DNA of 64,000 nucleotides from Symbiodinium natans (Eukaryota; Sar; Dinophyceae; Suessiales; Symbiodiniaceae). Every line of letters starts with the position of its first letter. Within the stretch, counting starts at the first letter, position 1. The DNA lies in the NCBI GenBank assembly GCA_905221605.1, contig CAJNDS010000591.1, positions 78,501 through 142,500 on the forward strand, written 5' to 3'. Position numbers and translations under genes: made by a program. Below the pieces are notes generated by a model. That model was not told the DNA's origin and searched no databases. It saw only the letters and a program-made list of their open reading frames with translations. This document shows, in pieces, positions 20,895 to 31,096 of the stretch.

Positions 20895-20951
20895 GGACAA
20901 GCGACAGATGGGCAAGTGGTGCGAGATGCTCGCCTCGGCGATGAACATGGG
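20895..20951 (+). CDS. Exon island
   Basis: CCTGGCAG|GACAAGCGA opens DKRQMGKWCEMLASAMNMG, ending near ATGGGATGTAGG. High GC, strong acceptor. Unrecognised. Confidence 0.45.
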
Positions 20952-21262
20952 ATGTAGGGTAAGCCTTGAACCGCTGCGCCCCAAGCCCTAAACGTTGCGT
21001 AGGCCAGAAACCCTAGACCCTAAACCCTAAATCCTCAAGCCCCAAACCCTAAACCCTAGGCCCTAAACCCTAAACTCTAAATCCTAAACCCTAAACCCTA
21101 AACTCTAAACCCTAAACCAAAGCCTACAGCCTCTATTTCCGAGCTGCTGGACCTCACTGAAAACCCTATTGGGCTTGAGTCTCGTAAGCCGATGTAGCAG
21201 TGAGGGGAGACTATTGCTGTACACCCTAAACCCTAAACCCTAATTAACGACGAAGGGGGTCT

Positions 21263-21282
21263 GCTAGGCGGGTGGCAGAAAA
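21263..21282 (+). repeat. Copy of the CTAGGCGGGTGGCA motif
   Basis: GCTAGGCGGGTGGCAGAAAA. Confidence 0.5.
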
Positions 21283-22346
21283 TTAACCCCTAAACCCTAA
21301 ACACTAAACTTAAACTTAGACCCTAAGCCCTAAAACCATAAACCCTAAGCCCCAAAGCCTAAACCCTTAGCCCCAAACCCTAAACTTAAAAACCCTAAAC
21401 CCCAAGCCCCCTATTGGGAGTTGCCCCCCCCACGAACTTCTAACGTTTCGGGTTTCAGGTAGTGTGAGAGGTTGCCAACCCGGTTCCTGTTTACGTGGAA
21501 GCCGCGTTTAAGCCCTCAAGAACCTTCTAGGGGCTTTCTAGGGTTTAGGGTTTAGGGTTTAGGGTTTAGGGTTTAGGGTAGGGCTTGTAGGGTTAAGTGT
21601 TCAGGGTTCAGGGCTTAGGGCTAATTTGTGACTGCAAAAAGGGCTTCGGGCTTGGGGCGGAGAAGCCGAGGATCGTGTCCCCACCAAGCCACCTCTGCAT
21701 TTGCCACTCGCCGTGGGTTACAGAGTCTCATCCCCGAGAGAGAGTTCAATGGTTTGTAGATTGCGGCAGGTTGGATTGTGATTGATTGAATGGTGTCTTT
21801 TCTTGGCCTGGCCCATGACCCAAAGAGCCCAAGACCCCTCAAATAAAGGAAGATACCTCAATTTATACAAAAAGTCCTTGATGTGACTCAAGAATCTTTT
21901 TCTTTATTGAAGGGGTGTTGGGCTCTTCGGGCAGACGTTTCGGTAGTATTGCGCCCTAAACCCTCTTCCCCCGAAAGGTGCGCGGGGATTAGGGTTTAGG
22001 GTTTAGGGTTTAGGGTTTAGGGTTGCAGCATGCTTTCGAATGTCATGTGCCGGGGGGCCGAGGAGCTCAACGCCCTTGAGCATTAGGGGTTTCAACCCTA
22101 AACCCAAAACCCAAAACCCAAAACCCTAAACCCTAAACCCCAAACCCTCTCAGAAGGCCTCAGAGAGCCTCTGACTTCTTTATCGGAAGCCCCTTTGTGG
22201 GTTTCTGCGGCGCTGTTGCTGCGCTGACTGCAATGTGGGTAGTTTTTGTAAAGTAGGGTTTTGGGTTTAGGGTTTCGAGTTTAGGGTTTTTTTGGTTCTT
22301 CTCTTAGGGTTAACGGTACTTAAACTCCACAAGGAACAGAATGTTA

Positions 22347-22444
22347 GATTTTCATACTACGAACTAGATGTGGGGGACAGCGGAGGCCTGAATCGCTTCA
22401 CCTTCAATGTGGAGAAGATGGACTTCACGAAGGTGTGGAACTGA
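22347..22444 (+). CDS. Probable terminal exon
   Basis: Frame RFSYYELDVGDSGGLNRF then TFNVEKMDFTKVWN and a TGA at 22442-22444. A family-II hairpin starts 19 bases downstream. Protein family not recognised. Confidence 0.4.
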
Positions 22445-22462
22445 GGGGTGAAAGACTTGAAG

Positions 22463-22650
22463 TTGGGATGTTCACCCTTTTTCTAACGGTCCTTAATGGG
22501 GACAATAGTACCTATGGGCTGTTAGCATAAGGGGAGGCTTGAGGGCTGGGATGTTCCCCCTTATACTAGCAGTCCTTAATAGGGATTATAGCTACCACCT
22601 ATTCTAATAATCCCTATCAAGGACTGTTAGCATAGGGGGAAACATCCCAA
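22463..22650. mobile_element. Two family-II MITE-like elements in tandem
   Basis: Copy one (22463-22546) has TTGGGATGTTCACCC and CTGTTAGCATAAGGGG. Copy two (22547-22650) has TGGGATGTTCCCCCTTATAC at the left and GCATAGGGGGAAACATCCCA at the right, a good inverted repeat, with CAGTCCTTAATAGGGATTAT inside. Confidence 0.65.
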
Positions 22651-23511
22651 AGCTTTGAATGGTTGCTTTTAGGGTGTTTGGGCTCTCCGGTTTGGGGTTT
22701 ATTTGTTGCTGTGAAAATTTCAGTGGGCACGCACAAGAAATGCTCTTTTCTCTTTTCTCTTGCCGGTTCTTCCTTTATTGTCTCCTGGTTGGAGGTTCAT
22801 GGGTACTTATATAACCCCAAATATCCGTCTATTTATGACTTAACCGATGCAGAGGATCTTATATGGTCAGTTGGGTGCCCTCAGAGGGGCCGCCTTATAA
22901 TAAGGACTCCCAAAAGGAACCAACTTTGAGAGAACTACCCTAAACCCTAAATCCTAAACCCTAACACATAAATCCTGAAACCCTAAACCCTAAACCCGAA
23001 TCCCTAAACCCTTAGGGTTGTAAATCCTCCAAGAGTTGACCCAGGAGAAGACGCCCGTCCGCGTCGATGGTGGCGTCACGATAGGCTGGACATCCTCTCC
23101 TTGTGCTAGGGTTTAGGGTTTTAGGGTTTAGGGTTTCGCGTTTAGGGGAGGGTTTAGGGTTTAGGGTTCAGTGCTCAGGGTTTTCTTTCTGTGCCTCCCT
23201 GCCGCTGTGCACGTTGTGGGAAGGTCCATATGAGTACGCGCTCTACCACGTCATCATTCACACAGGCTCGGCTTCTCTCGACGCCAAATCGCCAGGACGG
23301 CGCCAGTCGTCAGCCCGAAGCAAAGTGCTCCTTCTGCTTGGTTCCTCCGCACCCTGCTTTGAGTAGCTTGCCCCTTGTGGCACTGTTCCCGTAGTATCTG
23401 ACGCCCAGCCGACGCAGTGGTAACTAGTACTTTATTACTGCGCCCTCAGGTTACACGTACCTGCAATCTTGGCAAAGCCCATGTTAGAGGTCAGTGGCAA
23501 CCCTACATAAT

Positions 23512-23612
23512 TTGGGATGTTACCCAATCTCCTAACAATCCTTAATAGGGATTATAGTGCATCCTACTATAGTCCCTATTAAGGACTGTTAGTATAAGGG
23601 TGAACATCCCAA
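23512..23612. mobile_element. Family-II MITE-like element
   Basis: Left TTGGGATGTTACCC and TCCTTAATAGGGATTATAG; right CTATAGTCCCTATTAAGGAC and GGGTGAACATCCCAA. Hairpin with a short loop. Confidence 0.65.
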
Positions 23613-23886
23613 TATATAATGGTCTTTGCAACTTCCGTGGCTTTACCTCATCCCTGCAAGCGCGTCTGATGGAAGCCTGTGCAGCAGAACCTGCAGTTCA
23701 CCAGCACTTAGGATTTAGGGTTTAGGGTTCAGGGTTTAGGACTACACACTCCGTTGGCAGGCAAAGATGCGTCCAGCGGGCACTACTACGCGGTCGGCAG
23801 ACGATCCGAGCCTGTTGCTCCTCCTCTGAGTTGGTTGGCTTGGTCTGGATGCTGTCAAAGCCCCCCCCAAGAACCCCTGCAAAACG

Positions 23887-24130
23887 CCCTAAACCCTAAA
23901 CCCTAAACCCTAAACCCTAAACCCTAAACCCTAAACCCTAAACCCTAAACCCTAAACCCTAAACCCTAAACCCTAAACCCTAAACCCTAAACCCTACACC
24001 CTAAACCCGAAACCTTAAACCCTAAACCCTAAACCCTAAACCCTAAACCCTAAACCCTAAACCATAAACTAAACCCTAAACCCTAAACCCTAAACCCTAC
24101 ACCCTAAACCCGAAACCTTAAACCTGACTA
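23887..24130. repeat. Long CCCTAAA array
   Basis: More than thirty units with a few variants. A short island (24131-24172) and TTTAGGG at 24,174-24,235 follow. Confidence 0.95.
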
Positions 24131-24420
24131 AACCCTTCATCAGCTTTAGGCAGCCAAGGCTTCTCACAAGGTAGGGTTTAGGGTTCAGGGTTTAGGGTTT
24201 TGCAAAATGGGTTTAGGGTTTCGGGCTTAGGGTTTAGTTCCTTGAGATTTTGAGGGCGGGCGCCTGGCTCCCTTTGTTATGGGCTCATATTTAGTCGTTT
24301 CTCTTGAGCTAGTGCCCCTTTTGGGGTTACTATTCTGAGGCGGCCCCGAATACCTAGGGCACCAGAAACGGACCATCATTTTGAGAACTGAGCCCCGCAT
24401 ATAGGCGTTGAAGGTATTTG

Positions 24421-24508
24421 AAGGTTCATGGTACTTGTTATCCTGTTATAACTGTGCTTAGAAACTGTACTTGTAACCAAGTACAGCTATAATTGGTTAA
24501 TGTGTACC
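24421..24508. mobile_element. Family-III hairpin, abutting a CCCTAAA array
   Basis: TTGAAGGTTCATGGTACTTG to TATAATTGGTTAATGTGTAC. The array 24512-24630 starts right after it. Confidence 0.5.
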
Positions 24509-25314
24509 GCTAAACCCTAAACCCTAAACCCTAAACCCTAAACACTAAACCCTAAACCCTAAACCCTAAACCCTAAACCCTAAACCCTAAACCCTAAACC
24601 CTAGACCCTCAACCCTAGACCCTAAACCCTCATGAACCCCCAAGTAGGGCCGAGAGTCTTCAGTTGGTGCTCCAGGCGTCGGGAGACCAGGGCTGGCGCC
24701 ACGATGGCAAGGAGGCTTAGGTTCGTCGGTGGCCTTGGGGTTGTGGGGGGAGGAGGGTTTAGGGGGATTAGGGTTTAGGGTATATGGGGTGTAGGGTTGA
24801 GGTTTTGGGTTGAGTGCGTAGGGTTCGTTTGAGGGCCTTGGGTTTGTAGGGTTGGGGGTCTGGGTGTAGTGTTTGGTATCGTCTTCGCTTGAGGGTACCC
24901 GGCTGGTCTTGTGTCAGGAGCCTTTTTTCCAGAGCCTAATCCACAAACGCCTCCCGACCCACCCTTTCAACCCCCAACTCCCCAAGCCCGTGGGACCTTA
25001 AACCCTACACCCTACACCCTAGACCCTAAACCCTAAACCCTGAACCCTGAACCCTGAGCCGAGAGCCTTGTTTGGTGGGATCCCAGCCATGAGCCTTTGG
25101 TCCACCAAAGCGGAAGGGTGGGGACGGGGGGGGGGGGGGGCTCAGGAGCAACAGGAGTGTTGCTCTTGTTTTCTCTCGGGTTTCGGGTCTGAAGCTGCTT
25201 GCGTCGAGTGGCACCGGCTCCGTGTTTTTTTGGTTGGGGTGGTGTCATGCTTCCACACTGCGCCACTGTTGGAGCCCTTGCAGGTTTAGGGTTTAGGGCT
25301 AGGGTTCCAGAGAT

Positions 25315-25440
25315 TTCAGGGATTTCAGGGATTTCAAGGATTTCAGGGATTTAGGAATTTAGGGATATAGGGATACTTAGGGATGTACGGACTTAGGTAT
25401 ATTTAGGGATGTTGGGATCTATATGGATTTAGGGTTTTTA
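25315..25440. repeat. GATTTCAGG/GATTTAGG minisatellite
   Basis: Short units of GGGATTTCA and GGGATTTAGG drifting to GGGATATAG. It shares the AAGGATTTCA core with the satellite at 56.3-59.1 kb. Confidence 0.65.
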
Positions 25441-25470
25441 GGGATTAGGGGGCCCCCCCTTCGGGTCCCA

Positions 25471-25541
25471 GGTACACCATGGACGACTCCCAGATCAAGC
25501 CCGCCGAGCTGGGCCTGCTCCTGGGCTTTCTTCTGGCTCTT
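25471..25541 (+). CDS. Exon island
   Basis: GGTCCCAG|GTACACCATG gives YTMDDSQIKPAELGLLLGF then LLAL. It runs into a CCCTCAA array. Unrecognised. Confidence 0.4.
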
Positions 25542-25554
25542 AAAGCTCTTAAAA

Positions 25555-25556
25555 CC

Positions 25557-25650
<94 letters not shown>

Positions 25651-25654
25651 GACC

Positions 25655-25728
<74 letters not shown>

Positions 25729-25733
25729 ACCCT
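25555..25733. repeat. Homogeneous CCCTCAA array
   Basis: About 25 copies of the variant heptamer CCCTCAA (one CCCTCGA), changing abruptly to CCCTAAA at 25,733. The STLNPQP-type ORFs over it are repeat artefacts. Confidence 0.95.
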
Positions 25734-25798
25734 AAACCCTAAACCCTAAACCCTAAACCCTAAACCCCTAACCCCTAAACCCTAAACCCTAAACCAAG

Positions 25799-25857
25799 GC
25801 TCCAGGGCAACCCGCCCGAAAAGCTCAAGGACGACAACCCGCGCCTGGGCCCGCAAG
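25799..25857 (+). CDS. Exon island
   Basis: AACCAAG|GCTCCAGGGC to CCGCAAG|TGGGG, frame LQGNPPEKLKDDNPRLGPQ. The acceptor lies at the edge of a CCCTAAA array. Unrecognised. Confidence 0.4.
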
Positions 25858-26204
25858 TGGGGTTTAGGGCTTGGGATTGTGAAAAGATTTTTTCGAAATA
25901 GCAATCATTTTGTTTATTTTTCATTCTGATTCTTTTTTCAGTAAAAACACTCCAAACTATTTGTTTTTGATCGTTTTAACCACAAATACCTCGCGATAAT
26001 AATTCGATCTGATCGTGCAACATTTGTTTTGTTTGAGGGGCCCACGAAGTGGGGTTGAGGGCTTGGGATTGTGAAGTTTCGGGCCAGGGGTTAGGGTTTT
26101 GGTTGAAGCTTGATTTCGATAACCGTTTTTGGTAGGCTGCCTAAGACACCTTTAAGGCTGCTGTCGTACTGGAGGAAAGTAGGTTTTTGGAAATTGTTCA
26201 GGTG

Positions 26205-26330
26205 AGCCCGAAGCCCTACGTCCCCAGGTACGTGCTGTTCTATCGGTGCACCAACGCACCCGCAACGCCACCGCTGCGGATACCGAAGAAGATGGAGAGC
26301 TACGTCAAGAAGGCTTGCGGGGGAACTAAA
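26205..26330 (+). CDS. Exon island
   Basis: Frame KPYVPRYVLFYRCTNAP then ATPPLRIPKKMESYVKKAC and GGTK. Basic and structured-looking; family not recognised. Confidence 0.45.
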
Positions 26331-26428
26331 GGGTTGAGGCCCCGTTGAGGCTATAGGGCTTCGGGTGCAGGCGGGAGTCGTGCCCGGGGGGTCCTAGTTG
26401 AAGAAATGGACTTTTAGGGTACTGAGCC

Positions 26429-26563
26429 GAACCCTAAACCCTAAACCCTAAACCCTAAACCCTAAACCCTAAACCCTAAACCCTAAACCCTAAACCCTAA
26501 ACCCTAAACCCTAAACCCTAAACCCTAAACCCTAAACCCTAAACCCTAAACCCTAAACCCTAA
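26429..26563. repeat. CCCTAAA array
   Basis: About nineteen near-perfect units. Confidence 0.95.
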
Positions 26564-27639
26564 CTTGCTGACGAGGAAGATGCCAAGCGGACCGAGTGAG
26601 CTGCCGGCAGGCGTTGTGGTCTTGAGGGTTTACTTGCGTACTGGCTCTTCTTCGGGAATTTGGGGAACGACTTGCCCGCTACACTCCTTTGCACGTCGAG
26701 GCGTGCGTATATATGAATATACATATGAATCCATAAATTATTTAGAAAATACCTATAAATATAATTCGTTAAAATAATTAGTATATATATATATATAGAT
26801 ATAAAGTTTCTGTATATATGTGTGTCTATATATACACGCACATGTGTGTAGATCGGGGGAAAGTGAGGATCTAGGGATCCTTGGCAGGGTCGAGGGGTGG
26901 ATGACTCTTGCCCTGAGTTCCGGAACCATCGCAGCGGTTCGTGCGGGGTAACTTGGGTTAGAGCCGGCTGTACCATGTTGTAAAGGGTACTTCGAGTTCT
27001 ACCCCGAAGCAGGCTTAAAGTTGGGATTGTGCCTTCAAGCCCGCAAGAATGAGGGGCAGACCTCACCCTAAACCCTACTGCTCAGCAGTAGTACGAGGTT
27101 TGAAAGCCAAGTCAAGGGGGTCTGAGGATCTCAGCGTAGACAAAGCCCCCCCCCAAAAACGCCCCAAAGGGGCCTGAGTAGGCGTACGCGGGGGAGACTC
27201 CCTTCAGACTGCGGGGATCTCCGCGAAGAAGCACCATCCAGAAACATCCCAAACCTCCTGCGTTCGCTTGGGGAGGAGCCCTGAAATCGCGGGCCCCAAG
27301 TGTGCAGGCTCAGAATGTCTTGGCCAGGAGTGAGTACAGAAATGTGCGGTGAGCACAGCAGCTGTCCATGTTGGGTTGGCCCAGGGTGTGGGGGTTGTCC
27401 CGGAGAGCCCAAGGCCCCTTACCTAAAGCGTAGCCCGTGGTCGGTAGTAAACGATCGGGTTGAAGGGAGAAAGTTGCAGTTCGCAAAAAATCTGGTATCT
27501 TTTTTGGGGGGTAGCTAGCTTAAGTGTAGGGCTGCGTATGAACATTTAAACTAGGAGCCCCCCAAACAATTTAGAGAACGGCCGTCTATTCCTTGATTGT
27601 GCCTAGGATGTGGGGCCCGAAATCCTCTAGGGTTCCAAG

Positions 27640-28050
27640 TATGGGCCCCTTAATTTGGGTCCTGTGAGATAACCCTTATTTTCACTATACATAATGCATA
27701 TAAAGTGTATATCATATATGCAATGTTTACATTCTATACTTGTTTCTTATTCAAAATGTTCATCTGCTTCATTGTTGCGTCACATATGTAGTTTTTCGAT
27801 CTCCTACACATTCATGTTCAAACAGAAGAACAATACATGTACTGGAATTTAAAAACACATATGTTGCAGCACTATTCTGATAATATTGAATCATTTAGAC
27901 ATTGCAGTGTACAAAAAAATGAACATTTAAAGGTGCAAACCTCAGATTTCGTTGTCATCATAAGATAAAAAGTTTTTTCGTAAACAAAGATAAATCCATT
28001 CTTGACTTGAAATATAATTTGTTAATGGGAAGACTATTTCCCATGATGAG
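27640..28050. other. AT-rich island without telomere-like repeats
   Basis: About 400 bp of low-GC unique sequence (poly-A runs, ATATATG, TTTACATTC) unlike its neighbours. No ORF of note. It could be an old transposon remnant or organelle-derived. Confidence 0.4.
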
Positions 28051-28588
28051 GGCCCATAAATCGGATCCCTATAAACAGGACCACACAAAGCGCCCATAGT
28101 TCCCCAGCAGTGTGGTTGCAAGGCTTGGTATCCCCAAACCCCAAACCCTAAACCCTAAACCCTAAACCCTAAACCCTAAACCCTAAATCCTAAACCCTAT
28201 GCCTTAAACCCTAAACCCATGGACCTTTTGCAATACAAGAGAGCGCCCCCCTCCACCAACCTTGCCGGACAGCCATCGCTTTGTGGTGGTGGGCCTTCGA
28301 GCCAAAGGCTCTATCCCCCGCCTCCATGGTTTCTAGCCTGGGTTTAGGGTTTAGGGTTTATATACGGTTTAGGGCTTAGGGTTAAGGGTTTAGGGCCTCA
28401 AGCCCCTGAATCAAGAAAGGCGCTATCCCCTGCACGATACTAGGAGTTGCTAGGGCCCTATGATTGCGGAATGTTCAGGAGATGTAAACCTTGAACACTA
28501 AGCCCAAGCAGAAACCCTAAACCCTAAACCCCAAACCCCAAACCCCAAACCCGCAACCCTAGCACTGGGTTCCCTGGGTAGGCGTTTA

Positions 28589-28606
28589 TTAGGCGGGTGG
28601 CAGGCG
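28589..28606 (+). repeat. Copy of the CTAGGCGGGTGGCA motif
   Basis: TTAGGCGGGTGGCAGGC; the A-run is missing in this copy. Confidence 0.35.
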
Positions 28607-28819
28607 GCTGCGACCTCCAGAGCAACCTTTAGAACTACCTGTGACCCCAAAAAACGGCAGTAGCCCACGCAGTTCGCGTGTAGGGTTTCGGGTTTAGGGT
28701 TTAGGGTTTCGGGTTTCTGGGTTTCGGGATTGGTGTAACCTTCCAAGGAAGAGCATGCAGTTGGGTTGAGATCAGGCATCTGGCAACCTCCGGAAGATAA
28801 GAATCCCTTCACAACCTTG

Positions 28820-28948
28820 CTTGGAAGTTCATGGTACTTATGAACCCGCACGAATAACGGTACTTATAACCATGTTGGCACCTCAGGGGCTTACAAGTGG
28901 GTTTTAAGTACAGGTATAATTGGCTAATGAGTGCCATGAACCTCCAAG
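28820..28948. mobile_element. Family-III MITE-like element
   Basis: Left CTTGGAAGTTCATGGTACTT; right GTGCCATGAACCTCCAAG. Inner AAGTACAGGTATAATTGG pairs with the left arm. Confidence 0.65.
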
Positions 28949-29869
28949 TGCCCCCAAACCCCTGAGGGCCTGGACTGCGCGCGCCGGTGTTGGAGTCCCC
29001 AACCCTCAGCCCTCAGCCCTTTCTACACCCTAAACCCCAAGCCCTAAACCCTAAACCCCAAGTCCCAAGCCCTAAACCCCAAACCCCCAAAGCCCTAAAT
29101 GCTCAGCCGCAAACCCGCGGCAGCCGAACCGGCGTGCTGCGGGGTCAGCAGCCGCCTGCGGCCTGCCTCGTTTCGAAGATCGACCTAAGGGGCTCCCTGT
29201 GGCTTGCGGTTTAGGGTTTAGGGTTTAGGGTTTAGAGTTTAGGGTTTGCGGTGGCTGGCTTGTGGCTTTGAGTTGCGGCTTTTCAGGGTTTACTACTTGC
29301 TCCAGAACTCCAAAAAACTAGAGAATGATAATCCCTATGTTGCCCTTACAAGGAATATTTTTTGTATTTCGTTTTCGGTAGAATTTTTTTGGGTTCTTCA
29401 GCAAATAGTTGTTTAGGGGACCTTGGTGAGTTCCTCGTAGTCTGAAGAAAAAGGGACAGCGTACGGGAGTGTTGGTTGGTACCGGCATCATCCCGTCACA
29501 ATCCTATCTGAAGACAACCGAAATACCCATGGTAATTTGTATTCGAACAGGCCCCTAGATGATAACGTGTAGAGTTGAGAGTTTAGGATGTTCACCCGAA
29601 AGAGTCGCATCAGTTCGGCTTTTGCGCGGCGTCCCAAGCATAAGCTAAAGGGGCCCCCTGGGCATCTTTGCTAGGTTTTCCTTTTGTGGCCAGATGTTCG
29701 AGGGCAGAGGTGGAGACCGGCAAGCCAAACAAGTTGCAATCTAAACCCAAACCAAAGCCCCAACACCCTGAACCGTCAAGGTCCCCTGAAATGCCAAGAT
29801 CGCCTCCTAAACCCTAAACCCTAAGCCGCCCTAAACCCTGAACCCTAAACACGAAACCTTAAACCCTAA

Positions 29870-29931
29870 ACCCTAAACCCTAAACCCTAAACCCTAAACC
29901 CTAAACCCTAAACCCTAAACCCTAAACCCTG
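29870..29931. repeat. CCCTAAA array at the left border of the transposon
   Basis: Nine or so perfect units ending TAAACCCTG, which is repeated at 35440-35448 on the far side of the element. Confidence 0.9.
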
Positions 29932-29934
29932 CAG

Positions 29935-29957
29935 GCGGGTTCAGTTGCAAGGGTGTG
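29935..29957. repeat. Left terminal inverted repeat of the transposon
   Basis: GCGGGTTCAGTTGCAAGGGT, matching the complement of 35413-35435 with three mismatches in the first 21 positions. Confidence 0.65.
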
Positions 29958-30208
29958 TTTTGGGTTTAGGAAGTGGTTACTGAGGCCCGGACGTCACCTG
30001 CCGCGAACGGAAATGCTGTTAAATGCTGTTATTTGCAGGTGTTTTCGATGCAGTGACTGTACACCTTCTTTTTAGCAACATGTTATGGATGTTACTCTTG
30101 ATGACGGAACGCGCTAGGCGCGTTCCGTGACAGCCTGTTCCTGGTTTTTGCTTGTCTTCTGGGTGGGGCTTGGGGGGGGGGGGGGATAGGTGCCCCAATT
30201 CTTCTCTT

Positions 30209-30802
30209 TCATCTGGCTCCGCGTGCAAGTGCCATGTTCAGGTCTTCGTACTGCTCCTTAATGTTAGCTGGCAAGGTGCTGTACAATCCCATGGGGAAGG
30301 GCCAGTTCCAAAAGCACAACCGCTTCTGGTCTCGTCCCCGCTTCCAGAAGCCGCTGCATCGCAGCAATATGGCTCCCTTTGAGGGGCCGGAGCGCACGAC
30401 ATGGACTTGAAGGCTCCACTTTGTGTGGCGCGGACAGCCGCCCCATTTGAAGCGCCGCTGTCGATCTGCAACAGCAGGCACGCTATACTTTATCAAACCT
30501 CGCTCCTGCTGTAGCTGCTCTTCTACTTCTGGCGGTATCTCATTCATGTTTGAGGAGTCTGCCTCAACTTCGGGGCTGAAGTCTTCGATGAAATCATCAC
30601 ATTCACCAGAGTCTTCCACGCGGTCTTCGCATGGCACGCTAGGACCACTTGTGCTACTACTCGCTGCGCTACTCAGGAGCACATGTGGATTCCACGCAGC
30701 CTTCTTCTGAAGCTTCGTGATTCCGGAGGTCTGTGCGACGTGCCACCTCTTGTACTTCTTTGTCCATGGGCTGTCCAGAATGTTCTCTTGGCTTGGTGTC
30801 TC
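30209..30802 (-). CDS. GRF-type zinc-finger exon
   Basis: An acceptor CCTGACAG|GAGACACC at 30802 opens a frame that runs to a stop at 30209, directly downstream of the transposase on the same strand. It begins ETPSQENILDSPWTKKYKRW, has a Ser-rich and then acidic stretch, and carries a GRF-like finger: C and H of GCPRH, GPSKGAILLRC, then LCFWNWPF (C83, H86, C109 and C123 counted from the GTG at 30682). GRF fingers bind nucleic acid in repair and processing enzymes. It may be a second element gene or a C-terminal exon of the transposase transcript; the sequence does not decide. Confidence 0.55.
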   Translation of the reverse strand, partial: ETPSQENILDSPWTKKYKRWHVAQTSGITKLQKKAAWNPHVLLSSAASSSTSGPSVPCEDRVEDSGECDDFIEDFSPEVEADSSNMNEIPPEVEEQLQQERGLIKYSVPAVADRQRRFKWGGCPRHTKWSLQVHVVRSGPSKGAILLRCSGFWKRGRDQKRLCFWNWPFPMGLYSTLPANIKEQYEDLNMALARGAR

Positions 30803-31096
30803 CTGTCAGGGATGACTCACATCATGCCATAACACGTCACCTGACAACAGGGCTGCAAGCCTGCAGCGCGTGGCTGAGAAAGTGTAGGTCATCTCGTGCT
30901 AAGTCTTCTTCGGCCTGGCAGACATGAGAGACATTCAAAAAACCTCTACTCCAACCTTGTCGGGGGGGGGACACTACTCAGCAGCACGGATCAAACGCAG
31001 GTGCGTGTGCAGTGTTTTTGTTCCCCATGCTGAGCTCTTGCTCCACCCCATGCCTTTGCTCGCAGTAGACTGGACATCTCGTCAGCATCAGCTGCG

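Noticed and set aside
25423-25749. 108-codon ORF ending in STLNPQP repeats
   Set aside because: Only the first part (25471-25541) looks like an exon; the rest is a CCCTCAA array.
26560-27066. 168-codon minus-strand ORF
   Set aside because: It runs through a TA-rich microsatellite (IYIYILIILTNYIY) and shows no domain; judged chance.
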